The translations under genes were made by a program, and so were the position numbers. Below are positions 34,038 to 43,553 of a stretch of 64,000 nt of DNA, in pieces; the first letter of the stretch is position 1; the number at the start of each line of letters is the position of its first letter. Under the pieces are notes generated by a model. The model was not told where the DNA came from. It did not search any database and was given only the letters and a program-made list of their open reading frames with translations. Source of the stretch: Streptomyces sp. NBC_01451. Its GTDB lineage: Bacteria > Actinomycetota > Actinomycetes > Streptomycetales > Streptomycetaceae. The stretch lies in contig NZ_CP109479.1 in the NCBI RefSeq assembly GCF_036227485.1, positions 3,410,001 through 3,474,000 of the forward strand. The letters are read 5' to 3'.

Positions 34038-34607
34038 TCAGGCCCGTCCGCGTGCCCGCCGCGACACCACCGCCCGCAGGACGCGCCGCCCCTCCGTCGA
34101 CACCGCGAGCGCCTGCCGCAGTCCGCCGGAGCCGTTCGCGGCGAGCAGTTCCAGGACGGTGATCTGGCGCCGCAGTTCGGCCGCGACGAGGGGCGAGATG
34201 CCCTCCGTACGGCCTTCGCGGTGGGCGTCGACCGAGGAGGGGCCGCCCGCGGAGGCGTCCAGCAGCTCGTGGATGCGGAGGGCGGCGACGGAGCAGTCGT
34301 CGGCCCATTCGCGCACGTCGGCGGCGGACCGGGTGCCGGGGGCCGCGGCGAGCATCCGCCGGGCGAGGAGGACGGTCTCGCCCTCGTCGGCGGCGTCGGC
34401 CGCGTCGGCGGGGCCGAGCTTGACCCGGGCCTGTTCCAGACGGCTCGCCCATTCCTCCGCGTCGCTGCCGTCGGCGAGGCTGGTCCACAGGGGACGCAGG
34501 ATCTCGTCGTCGCCGCCGAGAAGGGACACGCACCGATCCAAACAAGCCAGTCCGCTGACTGTCAGGCCGAGTTCGTCGGCCTCGGCGATCAGTTCCACCA
34601 GGCTCAT
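34038..34607 (-). CDS. Conserved hypothetical protein
   Basis: A soluble, mostly helical 189-residue protein that I do not recognise. It begins MSLVELIAEADELGLTVSGL, then LACLDRCVSLLGGDDEILRP, an alanine-rich helix pair (VLLARRMLAAAPGTRSAADV) and a basic C-terminus (VVSRRARGRA). ATG 34607 has GGGAGG upstream at good spacing, better than the ATG at 34643. It neighbours another Streptomyces-type unknown at 34694 on the same strand, 86 nt away, possibly an operon. Confidence 0.65.
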   Translation of the reverse strand: MSLVELIAEADELGLTVSGLACLDRCVSLLGGDDEILRPLWTSLADGSDAEEWASRLEQARVKLGPADAADAADEGETVLLARRMLAAAPGTRSAADVREWADDCSVAALRIHELLDASAGGPSSVDAHREGRTEGISPLVAAELRRQITVLELLAANGSGGLRQALAVSTEGRRVLRAVVSRRARGRA

Positions 34608-34693
34608 GCGCGCCTCCCGGCTCTCCGGCTCCAGGGGCGCCATCCCTTACGGAGCCCGTACTTTCCTCTGCTGCGTGCAACGTACCCGGAGCG

Positions 34694-35236
34694 TCACAGG
34701 GGCAGAACACCAAGGCGGTCGAGGAACCGGAAGAACAGGTTTTCGGCCAACGGGTCGGGTTCCGAAGTCAGTACGTCGAGGAGCGGCGCGGCGTTCACCG
34801 TGTGGCCGGCCTCGGCGGCCCAGTCGACCGCGCGTTCGGCGGCGTCGCCGGGTTCCAGGAAGTAGTCGTCGAGCGTGAGCGCGGCGCCCTCCTCGCCGTC
34901 GGCCTCCCCTTCGCCCTGACCGGCGCCCAGGTACCCGGCCATGGCGTCACGCGCCAGACAGGTGGTCCACGCCCCGCTCGCGGGCGCCGCCGCCTCCAGC
35001 ACCACACAGTGGCTGTCCATGACGTACCCGAAGAGCGCGGGCGCGCCGGTCTCCACGGCGAGCGTGTTCATGCTGCCGACGTCGCCGTCGCCGCTCGGGT
35101 ACTCCCACACCTGCCAGCCGTCGTCCCGCAGTTCACGCGAGGTCAGCCCGTCGCGCACCGCACGCAGGGCATCGGTCTCGGCGAGCGGCCGCTCGCTCCT
35201 GCCCACGATCAAGTAGCCCCAGTAACCCAATGCCAT
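34694..35236 (-). CDS. Conserved hypothetical protein
   Basis: A 180-residue cytosolic protein of unknown function, beginning MALGYWGYLIVGRSERPLAE, followed by ELRDDGWQVWEYPSGDGDVG, ETGAPALFGYVMDSHCVVLE and an acidic stretch (GQGEGEADGEEGAAL). WAAEAGHTVNAAPLLDVLTS and ENLFFRFLDRLGV close it. ATG 35236 follows GGGGG. The type is common in Streptomyces but has no assigned function to my knowledge. Confidence 0.7.
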   Translation of the reverse strand: MALGYWGYLIVGRSERPLAETDALRAVRDGLTSRELRDDGWQVWEYPSGDGDVGSMNTLAVETGAPALFGYVMDSHCVVLEAAAPASGAWTTCLARDAMAGYLGAGQGEGEADGEEGAALTLDDYFLEPGDAAERAVDWAAEAGHTVNAAPLLDVLTSEPDPLAENLFFRFLDRLGVLPL

Positions 35237-35324
35237 CCCCCTGGCGTTTCGGTTCTGCTCGCTCTGCCCGTGCCGAATACACCACAGACACAAGCGAGTT
35301 GGCCAGGGATCCGACAATCGGACG

Positions 35325-36158
35325 TCAGACGCCCACGGGGGCGGGGCCGTGCAGGGCCTTCTCGTGCTGCATGCGGGTCAGCCGGAGCACCACGAGGATC
35401 GCGAGGACGGCCGCTCCGATGTCGACGGCGTCGGAGAAGAGCACCTGGCCGGTGGCGTACTGGATCTCCTCCGCCGTGTCGGCGCGGCTGTACGCGCTGG
35501 TCCCGAGCCTGTTGGTGAAGAGCGCGATGAGCCACAGCGTCCACCAGGCGTTGACGAGCGCGTGCGAGGCACGGGTGGCGGCGGGGCTGCTCGCGTCCCA
35601 GATGTCCAGCATGATCCGGCGCGGGAACCACAGGCTGACGACCGGCACGAACCAGCCCCAGCCCGCCCAGGCGCGCTTCTTGCTGTGCCCGAACGGGTCG
35701 AACACCTCGGCGTTGACCCGCACCCGCAGGAACCAGACCAGGTAGAAGACGACCGTCGCGACGAAGGTCACCGTCTGCGCGACACCGGCGGCGGCGTAGA
35801 GCGTGTCCGCGTGGTCGGCGCGGCGCATGAGGGCGTTGTAGCCGCCATAGCCGAGGCCGTCGTCCGCGAGGGAGCCCATCACGTCGTACATGGTGATGCC
35901 GGCGTAGACGGCGAAGAGGTCGACGGCGGTGACCACGCCGAGCAGTACGGCGACGGCCCTGCCGAGTCCGACCGGCGAACGCAGCCAGGCCGGTCCGTGC
36001 GGCTGGACGACGGGGCCGGTGGGTGCGGACGGCGCCGGGAGCACGGGCCGGGCCGCGAACGCGCGCCCGGATCCGGGATCGTCGGCCGCGTCGGCGCAGT
36101 CCCAGCACAGGCCTTCGGGAGTAGCGGCCGTGGACAGCTTGCAGTGCTTGCAGGACAT
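35325..36158 (-). CDS. DUF4328 membrane protein with N-terminal zinc-ribbon-like motif
   Basis: A 277-residue protein. The first 30 residues hold paired cysteines (MSCKHCKLSTAATPEGLCWD) forming a CxxC...CxxC-like site. Helices follow at about 70-95 (RAVAVLLGVVTAVDLFAVYA), 125-150 (AAGVAQTVTFVATVVFYLVW), 200-225 and 240-262. The segment FGHSKKRAWAGWGWFVPVVS and LWFPRRIMLDIWDASSP is the DUF4328 signature. ATG 36158 is preceded by GGGGGA. Function unknown. Confidence 0.85.
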   Translation of the reverse strand: MSCKHCKLSTAATPEGLCWDCADAADDPGSGRAFAARPVLPAPSAPTGPVVQPHGPAWLRSPVGLGRAVAVLLGVVTAVDLFAVYAGITMYDVMGSLADDGLGYGGYNALMRRADHADTLYAAAGVAQTVTFVATVVFYLVWFLRVRVNAEVFDPFGHSKKRAWAGWGWFVPVVSLWFPRRIMLDIWDASSPAATRASHALVNAWWTLWLIALFTNRLGTSAYSRADTAEEIQYATGQVLFSDAVDIGAAVLAILVVLRLTRMQHEKALHGPAPVGV

Positions 36159-36287
36159 GCGGATCCCCCGGGACAAGAAGAGGGGCGCGTCCCCTCCCCA
36201 GGGACACGCCCGACACACGAACACGCACGAATACGTGTACTACTTGTGCGGAACCTACGTTTCACCGGCCCGCACGTCCAGCCGGTT

Positions 36288-38021
36288 TCAGCCCAGCGTG
36301 CCCGCCAGTTTCTTGAACGCGGTCCAGGACAGGGGTGGCTGGGCCCGGGGGTCCCACAGTTTCTGGACGGTCGCCCGCAGCGGCAGCCGGATTCCGGCGG
36401 CCACCTGGTTCTGGGTCTGTGATCCGGCGAGGTCGCACCAGACGGCGAAGGCCCCGCCGAGGATCTGCCCGTCGTACGACGCGGAGACGGCCGTGCTGCC
36501 GCGCAGCACCCGCGGGGTCCACTGCTTGTAGATCCGCTCGCCGGTCGGATAGACGAAGGTGTTCGGCTGCCCGAGCACGTAGTAGAGGTACTCGTCGTTG
36601 TAGTTGACGACCTTGCGGCCAGCGCTCAGGTAGGCGGTCGGCTGCCGGGCGCCGATCTCCTTGCCGGTCCAGTAGGCGACCTGGATGTTCTTGGCCGGCT
36701 GGACCGAGCTCGACTTGTAGAAACCGTCGTTCCAGGCGCGCACGTTCGTCCGGTTGTGGGCGCGGACGGTGGCGGCGCGGTCGTTGAGCCAGCCCGTCGC
36801 GAGGTCGGAGACACCGGCGCCGGCGCCGTACTTCTCGGTGGCCGCGGCGGCGAGCTGGGGGTAGGAGGCAGCCGGGTTGGACACGGCCAGGGCCCGGTAC
36901 TCGTCGCCACCCAGGTGCCAGGACGCGCCCGGGAAGAGGTCGGCGTACTCGCCCAGCAGCTCGTCGACGATCTTCGCGGCCCCGGGCTTGGAGATGTCGA
37001 TCGCCCCGCGTGCCGCCGTGCCCTGCGCGTTCTTCAGCTGGAGGTCGGGGTGGGCGGCGAGAACCGCGCCCAGGTGGCCCGGGGAGTCGATCTCGGGCAC
37101 GACGGTGATGTGACGGCCGGCTGCCAGGGCGAGGATGCGGCGGACCTCGTCCTTGGTGAGGTGGTCCTCGGACACGACCTCGGGGTGGGTGTCGGAGGCG
37201 ATCCGGAAGCCCTGGTCGTCGGAGAAGTGCAGGCCCAGCTCGTTGAACTTGAGGTCGCCCAGCTCACGGACGCGGGCCTCGATCCAGGCCGCCGTGAAGT
37301 GCTTGCGGGCGATGTCCAGCATGAACCCGCGCTGGGGCTTGGCGGGCCGGTCGCGCACGACGCCCTCGGAGGCGGTGGTCCCGGCGGCCACCTCCTGCTT
37401 GAGGGTGCGGGTGCCGTAGAAGACTCCGGCCTCGGCGGGGGCGGCGACGGTGACGCGGCTGTTCCTGACGGTGAGGGTGTAGGACTCGGGGCCCTTCGCC
37501 GCCTGCCCCGGGTCCAGCTTGAGCTGGACGTCCCCGGCCCGGGGGGCGGCACTCCCGCCGTACACCATCCGCAGCTCACCGGCGAGCAGCTTCCCCTCGT
37601 CGGCGAGGGAACCGGCGGTGACGACCACCCGGGCGGTCGCGGCGGGGCGCCAGCCCGGACCCCGGGCGGGCACGTGCTCGCGTACGGCGGGGATGGTGCG
37701 GGGGGTCTTGGAGAGGGGGTAGACGCGGGCCGGAGACGGAGAGGGGACGGCGGGGGCAGGGGCGCGGGACGCGGCGGGCGCCGAGCCGGACGTTCCGTCC
37801 GAGTCCGCGGAGCGCGCCGCGCCGATCGACGCGATGTCGCTGCCCGGGTCGGTTCCGGTGCCCGTGTCGCCGACCGGCCAGAGGACGACGGTCACCCCCA
37901 CCGCACCGGCGGCGACGAGAACACCGGCCCCGAGAAGCAACCCGGACCCCTGTCCGTACGTCTTCCCGCTCAGACCCCGTTTCCGCTTCCGCGCAGGAGC
38001 CCGTCGCCTCCGGCCGGTCAC
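36288..38021 (-). CDS. GH20 beta-N-acetylhexosaminidase, membrane-anchored
   Basis: A 577-residue exported enzyme releasing terminal GlcNAc/GalNAc from chitin- or wall-derived oligosaccharides. It has a basic N-terminus (RRRRAPARKRKRGLSGK) and one helix (about residues 27-48), then a Ser/Pro linker, an N-terminal GH20b domain (about 120-230), and the catalytic barrel (about 235-560). RGFMLDIARKHFTAAWIEAR opens the barrel. The catalytic Asp-Glu pair is in SWHLGGDEYRALAV (about residue 380). VVPEIDSPGHLGAVLAAHPD and YWTGKEIGARQPT are also typical. It fits the surrounding wall-glycan theme. Confidence 0.92.
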   Translation of the reverse strand: MTGRRRRAPARKRKRGLSGKTYGQGSGLLLGAGVLVAAGAVGVTVVLWPVGDTGTGTDPGSDIASIGAARSADSDGTSGSAPAASRAPAPAVPSPSPARVYPLSKTPRTIPAVREHVPARGPGWRPAATARVVVTAGSLADEGKLLAGELRMVYGGSAAPRAGDVQLKLDPGQAAKGPESYTLTVRNSRVTVAAPAEAGVFYGTRTLKQEVAAGTTASEGVVRDRPAKPQRGFMLDIARKHFTAAWIEARVRELGDLKFNELGLHFSDDQGFRIASDTHPEVVSEDHLTKDEVRRILALAAGRHITVVPEIDSPGHLGAVLAAHPDLQLKNAQGTAARGAIDISKPGAAKIVDELLGEYADLFPGASWHLGGDEYRALAVSNPAASYPQLAAAATEKYGAGAGVSDLATGWLNDRAATVRAHNRTNVRAWNDGFYKSSSVQPAKNIQVAYWTGKEIGARQPTAYLSAGRKVVNYNDEYLYYVLGQPNTFVYPTGERIYKQWTPRVLRGSTAVSASYDGQILGGAFAVWCDLAGSQTQNQVAAGIRLPLRATVQKLWDPRAQPPLSWTAFKKLAGTLG

Positions 38022-38307
38022 CGGTTCCCGCCTGCCAGAACCTCATGTATCGCCCGCATGCCACGCACCTCCTGGATCGCCTCCACCCTTGACCCCAACG
38101 ACCCCATCTCACCGGGATCGTCCACCGTATGTTCCGAAACTATCCCGTTCGGGTGAATTTCAGATCCCCGTCGGACAGCTCCTGACCACTATCGATAATG
38201 TGAGCGGCGCCTCTCCCCTCTCGACGCGCATCTCACACTCCGACCCAGACCTCCGAGGACTCACGCTGCCCGCGCACCGTCTTCCCCAATTCTCCGGCCA
38301 ACTCGCC

Positions 38308-38832
38308 ATGCCGGCACAGACGCGCGCCGAGTCCCCCTCTCCTACGCCGCGGAGCCTGGCCCGGTTCAACACCGAGCCCGCCGAGGACATCGAGCGCGCA
38401 CTTCTCGGGTGCCTCCGCAGCCTCCGCTGGGCCCGCCGTCTCACCGACCACCGCCCCTACCCCGACCTGGACTCCCTGCTCGCGGCGGCGGACGAGGCTG
38501 CGTACGACCTGACCCCGGGGGACCTCTCCGAGGCGCTGGCCGCGGAGGCGCTGCCCGCCCTGCCCGACGGCGTGTACTCGGCGGCGCACACGGCCCTGGG
38601 GGCAGCGCACGCGGCGTACGAGGCCAGGTTCGGGCATGTCTTCGTCATCTGTCTGGACGGCACACCTCCGACAGAGGTCCTGAACACGATCCTGACCGCC
38701 ATCCGGTCACGGTTGACGAACGATCCGGAGGAGGAGCGGGTCGTGGCGGCGGAGGAACTCCGGCGCCTGGCGAGGGAACGGCTGGGAAACGCCCTGAGGG
38801 GCGCGGGGAACTGCGCGACCAGCCACATCTGA
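38308..38832 (+). CDS. OHCU-decarboxylase-like protein lacking catalytic motifs
   Basis: A 174-residue protein with the fold pattern of 2-oxo-4-hydroxy-4-carboxy-5-ureidoimidazoline decarboxylase: LARFNTEPAEDIERALLGCL, RRLTDHRPYPDLDSLLAAAD, YEARFGHVFVICLDGTPPTE, and LTNDPEEERVVAAEELRRLA. The HP(R/K) and S-x-x-EQ motifs that carry the catalytic His and Glu in true enzymes are absent from DGVYSAAHTALGAAHAAYEA, so uric-acid-pathway activity is doubtful. The start is uncertain: ATG 38308 is chosen; a GTG at 38200 is also in frame, directly after a GATAAT sequence. Confidence 0.75.
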   Translation: MPAQTRAESPSPTPRSLARFNTEPAEDIERALLGCLRSLRWARRLTDHRPYPDLDSLLAAADEAAYDLTPGDLSEALAAEALPALPDGVYSAAHTALGAAHAAYEARFGHVFVICLDGTPPTEVLNTILTAIRSRLTNDPEEERVVAAEELRRLARERLGNALRGAGNCATSHI

Positions 38833-39027
38833 CCCGTCACCCGGCAGACGAACCGCGCCCCCTCCCCAGTAGCCCGTACGAGCCTGTTTGATCACATCGG
38901 TAGGCCCGCTGTAAGCGTTCCGACAACACGTCGCTACGATGGCCAGGGCCGGTGGACCGTACCCGGCCGGGCCCGTCCGACACACCGAGCCGGCGCGGCC
39001 CCGATCCCCGCTCCCGGAGGGTTTTCC

Positions 39028-39408
39028 GTGCCGGCTGGAACGCTGTACCGCGGCCGGGAAGGAATGTGGTCCTGGGTGGCTCATCGAGTCACCGGCGTCC
39101 TCATCTTCTTCTTCCTGTTCGTACACGTCCTGGACACCGCTCTCGTCCGTGTCTCTCCCGAGGCCTACGACAAGGTTGTGGCCACGTACAAGACGCCGAT
39201 CGTCGCCGTGCTGGAGTACGGCCTCGTCGCCGCCATCCTCTTCCACGCGCTGAACGGCCTGCGCGTCATCGCCGTCGACTTCTGGTCGAAGGGCCCTCGC
39301 TTCCAGAAGCAGATGCTCTGGACCGTCGTCGGCCTGTGGGTCGTACTGATGATCGGGGCCGTCTACCCCGTCCTCGGCCACGCCGCTCGTGAACTGTTCG
39401 GGAGCTGA
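39028..39408 (+). CDS. sdhC: Succinate dehydrogenase cytochrome b556 subunit
   Basis: A 126-residue, three-helix membrane anchor of complex II. It begins with a GTG (MPAGTLYRGREGMWSWVAHR); the helices are VTGVLIFFFLFVHVLDTALV, IVAVLEYGLVAAILFHALNG and MLWTVVGLWVVLMIGAVYPV. His residues in FLFVHVLD and ILFHALNGLRV are candidate heme ligands. First gene of sdhCDAB. Confidence 0.93.
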   Translation: MPAGTLYRGREGMWSWVAHRVTGVLIFFFLFVHVLDTALVRVSPEAYDKVVATYKTPIVAVLEYGLVAAILFHALNGLRVIAVDFWSKGPRFQKQMLWTVVGLWVVLMIGAVYPVLGHAARELFGS

Positions 39409-39413
39409 CGCAC

Positions 39414-39905
39414 ATGGCGACGACTGAATCCACCGCCTCGGGCATCGGCCCCGTCGAGGGCGCGGGCACGTTCGCGGGGTACGACGCCGACAACCCGGCA
39501 CCCCTGATCGAGGCCCCGCGCAAGCGCACGAAGAAGACCCCCAAGTCCACCCGGGGCAACTTCGAGATGTACGGCTGGCTGTTCATGCGGCTGTCCGGCA
39601 TCGTCCTGGTCGTGCTGGTCCTGGGCCACCTCCTCATCCAGCTGGTGCTGGACGGCGGTGTCTCCAAGATCGGCTTCGCCTTCGTGGCCGGCCGCTGGGC
39701 CTCGCCGTTCTGGCAGGTCTGGGACCTGCTGATGCTGTGGCTGGCGATGCTGCACGGTGCCAACGGCCTGCGCACCGTCATCAACGACTACGCGGAGCGC
39801 GCGAACACCCGACTGTGGCTCAAGGGCCTGCTCTACACCGCCACGGTGTTCACGATCCTGCTGGGCACGCTGGTGATCTTCACCTTCGACCCGAACATCC
39901 GCTAG
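39414..39905 (+). CDS. sdhD: Succinate dehydrogenase hydrophobic anchor subunit
   Basis: A 163-residue membrane anchor, 5 nt after sdhC. An N-terminal soluble stretch of about 60 residues (TESTASGIGPVEGAGTF, then RKRTKKTPKSTRGNFE) precedes three helices; LWLAMLHGANGLRTVINDYA carries the His typical of SdhD. With SdhC it binds heme b and menaquinone. Confidence 0.92.
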   Translation: MATTESTASGIGPVEGAGTFAGYDADNPAPLIEAPRKRTKKTPKSTRGNFEMYGWLFMRLSGIVLVVLVLGHLLIQLVLDGGVSKIGFAFVAGRWASPFWQVWDLLMLWLAMLHGANGLRTVINDYAERANTRLWLKGLLYTATVFTILLGTLVIFTFDPNIR

Positions 39906-39936
39906 GCCACGGTGCTGAGGGACTGAGGAAATCCTG

Positions 39937-41691
39937 ATGAAGATCCACAAGTACGACACCGTCATCGTCGGCGCGGGCGGCGCTGGCATGCGCGCCGCGA
40001 TCGAGTCGACGAAGCGCAGCCGTACCGCCGTACTGACGAAGCTCTACCCGACCAGGTCCCACACGGGCGCCGCGCAGGGCGGTATGGCCGCCGCGCTCGC
40101 CAACGTAGAGGAGGACAACTGGGAGTGGCACACCTTCGACACGGTCAAGGGCGGTGACTACCTGGTCGACCAGGACGCCGCCGAGATCCTGGCGAAGGAG
40201 GCCATCGACTCGGTCCTCGACCTGGAGAAGATGGGCCTGCCGTTCAACCGCACGCCCGACGGGACGATCGACCAGCGGCGCTTCGGCGGCCACTCCCGCA
40301 ACCACGGCGAGGCCCCGGTCCGCCGCTCCTGCTACGCGGCCGACCGCACCGGTCACATGATCCTCCAGACGCTGTACCAGAACTGCGTGAAGGAGGGCGT
40401 GGAGTTCTTCAACGAGTTCTACGTCCTCGACCAGCTGATCGTCGAGGTCGACGGCGTGAAGCGGTCCGCGGGCGTCGTCGCGTACGAACTCGCCACCGGT
40501 GAGATCCACGTCTTCCAGGCGAAGGCCGTGATCTACGCGTCCGGCGGCTGCGGCAAGTTCTTCAAGGTGACGTCGAACGCGCACACCTTGACGGGTGACG
40601 GCCAGGCGGCGGTCTACCGTCGCGGGCTGCCGCTGGAGGACATGGAGTTCTTCCAGTTCCACCCGACCGGCATCTGGCGCATGGGCATCCTGCTGACGGA
40701 GGGCGCCCGCGGTGAGGGCGGCATCCTCCGCAACAAGGACGGCGAGCGCTTCATGGAGAAGTACGCGCCGGTGATGAAGGACCTGGCGTCGCGCGACGTC
40801 GTGTCCCGTTCCATCTACACGGAGATCCGTGAGGGTCGCGGCTGCGGCCCCGAGGGCGACCACGTCTACCTCGACCTCACCCACCTCCCGCCGGAGCAGC
40901 TGGACGCCAAGCTGCCCGACATCACCGAGTTCGCGCGCACCTACCTGGGCATCGAGCCGTACACGGACCCGATCCCGATCCAGCCCACCGCGCACTACGC
41001 GATGGGCGGCATCCCGACGAACGTCGAGGGTGAGGTGCTCCGCGACAACACGACGGTGGTGCCCGGACTGTACGCGGCCGGCGAGGTCGCGTGTGTGTCG
41101 GTGCACGGCGCCAACCGCCTCGGCACGAACAGCCTCCTGGACATCAACGTGTTCGGGAAGCGGGCCGGTATCGCGGCGGCGGAGTACAGCCAGCAGGCCG
41201 ACTTCGTCGAACTCCCCGAGAACCCGGCGGAGTTGGTGATCTCCCAGGTGGAGCACCTGCGCGAGTCCACGGGCACGGAGCGGGTCGCCGCGCTGCGCCT
41301 GGAGCTCCAGGAGACCATGGACGCGAACGTCATGGTGTTCCGTACGGAGCAGACGATCAAGACGGCGGTGGCGAAGATCGCGGAACTCCGCGAGCGCTAC
41401 CGGAACGTCTCGATCCAGGACAAGGGCAAGCGGTTCAACACCGACCTTCTGGAGGCCATCGAGCTGGGCAACCTGCTCGACCTGGCCGAGGTCATGGCGG
41501 TCTCCGCGCTGGCCCGCAAGGAGTCGCGCGGCGGTCACTACCGCGAGGACTACCCGACCCGCGACGACGTCAACTTCATGCGCCACACCATGGCGTACCG
41601 CGAGGTGGGCGACGACGGCACCGAGTCCATCCGTCTCGACTACAAGCCGGTCGTCCAGACCCGCTACCAGCCGATGGAGCGTAAGTACTGA
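39937..41691 (+). CDS. sdhA: Succinate dehydrogenase flavoprotein subunit
   Basis: A 584-residue catalytic subunit oxidising succinate to fumarate. It has FAD dinucleotide motif [19 protein letters not shown], covalent FAD His in [18 protein letters not shown] (about residue 46), [40 protein letters not shown], and active-site Arg in [20 protein letters not shown] (about residue 348). Full length. The stop overlaps the start of sdhB by one base (TGATGG). Confidence 0.96.
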   Translation: MKIHKYDTVIVGAGGAGMRAAIESTKRSRTAVLTKLYPTRSHTGAAQGGMAAALANVEEDNWEWHTFDTVKGGDYLVDQDAAEILAKEAIDSVLDLEKMGLPFNRTPDGTIDQRRFGGHSRNHGEAPVRRSCYAADRTGHMILQTLYQNCVKEGVEFFNEFYVLDQLIVEVDGVKRSAGVVAYELATGEIHVFQAKAVIYASGGCGKFFKVTSNAHTLTGDGQAAVYRRGLPLEDMEFFQFHPTGIWRMGILLTEGARGEGGILRNKDGERFMEKYAPVMKDLASRDVVSRSIYTEIREGRGCGPEGDHVYLDLTHLPPEQLDAKLPDITEFARTYLGIEPYTDPIPIQPTAHYAMGGIPTNVEGEVLRDNTTVVPGLYAAGEVACVSVHGANRLGTNSLLDINVFGKRAGIAAAEYSQQADFVELPENPAELVISQVEHLRESTGTERVAALRLELQETMDANVMVFRTEQTIKTAVAKIAELRERYRNVSIQDKGKRFNTDLLEAIELGNLLDLAEVMAVSALARKESRGGHYREDYPTRDDVNFMRHTMAYREVGDDGTESIRLDYKPVVQTRYQPMERKY

Positions 41692-42470
41692 TGGCAACCC
41701 CTGTTCTGGACAAGGCGGACGCGGCCGGCGAGCCCGAGCCCGGCTTCGCCGACTCCCCGTACATCACGGTCACCTTCCGCATCCGCCGCTTCAACCCGGA
41801 GCTGGCGGCCGAGGCGGTCTGGGAAGACTTCAAGCTGGAGATCGACCCGAAGGAGCGCGTCCTCGACGCCCTCCACAAGATCAAGTGGGACCAGGACGGT
41901 TCGCTGACGTTCCGTCGTTCCTGCGCGCACGGCATCTGCGGCTCGGACGCCATGCGGATCAACGGCAAGAACCGCCTTGCCTGCAAGACCCTGATCAAGG
42001 ACATCAACCCCGCCAAGCCGATCACGGTCGAGCCCATCAAGGGCCTGACGGTCCTGAAGGACCTGATCGTCGACATGGACCCGTTCTTCCAGGCGTACCG
42101 CGACGTGATGCCCTTCCTCATCACGAAGGACACCAACGAGCCGACGCGCGAGCGTCTCCAGACGGCGGAGGACCGGGAACGGTTCGACGACACGACCAAG
42201 TGCATCCTGTGCGCGGCGTGCACGTCGTCGTGCCCGGTGTTCTGGAACGACGGCCAGTACTTCGGCCCGGCCGCGATCGTGAACGCTCACCGCTTCATCT
42301 TCGACTCGCGTGACGAGGCGGGCGAGCAGCGCCTGGAGATCCTGAACGACCGGGACGGCGTGTGGCGTTGCCGCACGACCTTCAACTGCACGGACGCGTG
42401 CCCGCGTGGCATCGAGGTCACGAAGGCGATCCAGGAAGTGAAGAGGGCGCTGATCACTCGGCGGTTCTGA
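41691..42470 (+). CDS. sdhB: Succinate dehydrogenase iron-sulfur subunit
   Basis: A 259-residue electron-transfer subunit. [2Fe-2S] ligands are in RRSCAHGICGSDAMRINGKN and the following Cys (about residues 77-98); [4Fe-4S] ligands in CILCAACTSSCPVFWND (about 170); [3Fe-4S] ligands in CRTTFNCTDACPRGIE (about 225). Last gene of sdhCDAB; an 18-bp terminator follows. Confidence 0.96.
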   Translation: MATPVLDKADAAGEPEPGFADSPYITVTFRIRRFNPELAAEAVWEDFKLEIDPKERVLDALHKIKWDQDGSLTFRRSCAHGICGSDAMRINGKNRLACKTLIKDINPAKPITVEPIKGLTVLKDLIVDMDPFFQAYRDVMPFLITKDTNEPTRERLQTAEDRERFDDTTKCILCAACTSSCPVFWNDGQYFGPAAIVNAHRFIFDSRDEAGEQRLEILNDRDGVWRCRTTFNCTDACPRGIEVTKAIQEVKRALITRRF

Positions 42471-42551
42471 TCCACGGGATCCATTCCCTTCTCCCGGATC
42501 CACTCCGTTCTCTCGGGTCGACTCTGACCTTTCGGGTCTGCCCGATGACCT

Positions 42552-42593
42552 CCGGTGGCCGTGCCTCTGCATCGACAGAGGCACGGCCACCGG
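42552..42593. terminator. Terminator after sdhCDAB
   Basis: A perfect 18-bp stem, CCGGTGGCCGTGCCTCTG (42552-42569) and its complement (42576-42593), loop CATCGA, 82 nt after sdhB. Confidence 0.9.
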
Positions 42594-42705
42594 GCGTTCG
42601 GGCCCTGCCCACAGAATCTGCATATCCGATCACTACGATGACGCCACGCGCCGCCTCCTCCCCCATTGCGGCGGGAGTGGGAATGGGAGCGGGAGTGGAC
42701 GGGCG

Positions 42706-43422
42706 ATGGTGAACGGCGTCGAGAACCGGGCGTCACGGTTCCGGGTGTGGGTCGGGATCGTCCTGCTCGCGGTGGGCTGCTTCGTCGCCGGGGACGCCGC
42801 CCGGCGGGTCGGCCAGGCGCTGTTGTTCGGCGCGCGCTGGTGGCCGTGGATCCTCCTGACGGTGGCCGTGCTCAACCTCCTCAGGTCCGCGATTCCCTCG
42901 GGTTCGTACATCGGCCCGCTCGTCCTGTGTGCCGTGGCCCTGACAGGGCTGGCGATGTCCGACAACGTCAGCCGCCACGAGGTGGCGGACGTCGCCCTGC
43001 CCGGCGTACTCGTGGTGGCCGGCGCCGGGCTCGCGCTGGCGGCCTCGCACGACGCCCGGACGACCAGCTGGACCCGGATCCTGACGACGGGCCGGGTCGT
43101 CATGCCCAAGGGTGCCTACAGGACGGTCACTGTCCGTGCCGTACTGGGCGACCTGCGCGCCGATCTGACCCAGGCACCGGCCGACGACGAGACGTGCGTG
43201 CGCCTCACGGTGATCGCGGGCCATGTGCAGGTGACGGTTCCGAAGGACCGGGCGGTGCGGGTGGACACCTCGGGGGCGGTGCTCGCGCACGTAAAGGAGA
43301 CCGGGGCCGACCCGGCTGGTCCGACTGGTCCGACTGATTCGAGCGGTCCGACCGGTCCCGCGAAGGGGTTCACGATCCAGGTGCTGGGGGTTTGCGGTGC
43401 GGTGGGCATCGTGCGGGTGTGA
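42706..43422 (+). CDS. Membrane protein with LiaF-like cytosolic domain
   Basis: A 238-residue protein. Four membrane helices occupy about residues 12-120 (FRVWVGIVLLAVGCFVAGDA, WWPWILLTVAVLNLLRSAIP, YIGPLVLCAVALTGLAMSDN, VALPGVLVVAGAGLALAASH), followed by a beta-strand-rich domain (YRTVTVRAVLGDLRADLTQA, RLTVIAGHVQVTVPKDRAVR) resembling the LiaF/DUF2154 cell-wall-stress fold. A short collagen-like insert (PAGPTGPTDSSGPTGPAKG) splits its end. Role in envelope-stress sensing is inferred from fold resemblance only. Confidence 0.7.
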   Translation: MVNGVENRASRFRVWVGIVLLAVGCFVAGDAARRVGQALLFGARWWPWILLTVAVLNLLRSAIPSGSYIGPLVLCAVALTGLAMSDNVSRHEVADVALPGVLVVAGAGLALAASHDARTTSWTRILTTGRVVMPKGAYRTVTVRAVLGDLRADLTQAPADDETCVRLTVIAGHVQVTVPKDRAVRVDTSGAVLAHVKETGADPAGPTGPTDSSGPTGPAKGFTIQVLGVCGAVGIVRV

Positions 43423-43553
43423 GTCACGGGCGTGAGCCACGGGCATCAGCCGGCCAAGGGGACGCCGGGTTCGCAGGACACCGGGCTCGCATGCCTCTCA
43501 ATACCCGCCAGTACCACTAGGAACTTGGTCAACTCCCGTTACAGACTGGGCAC

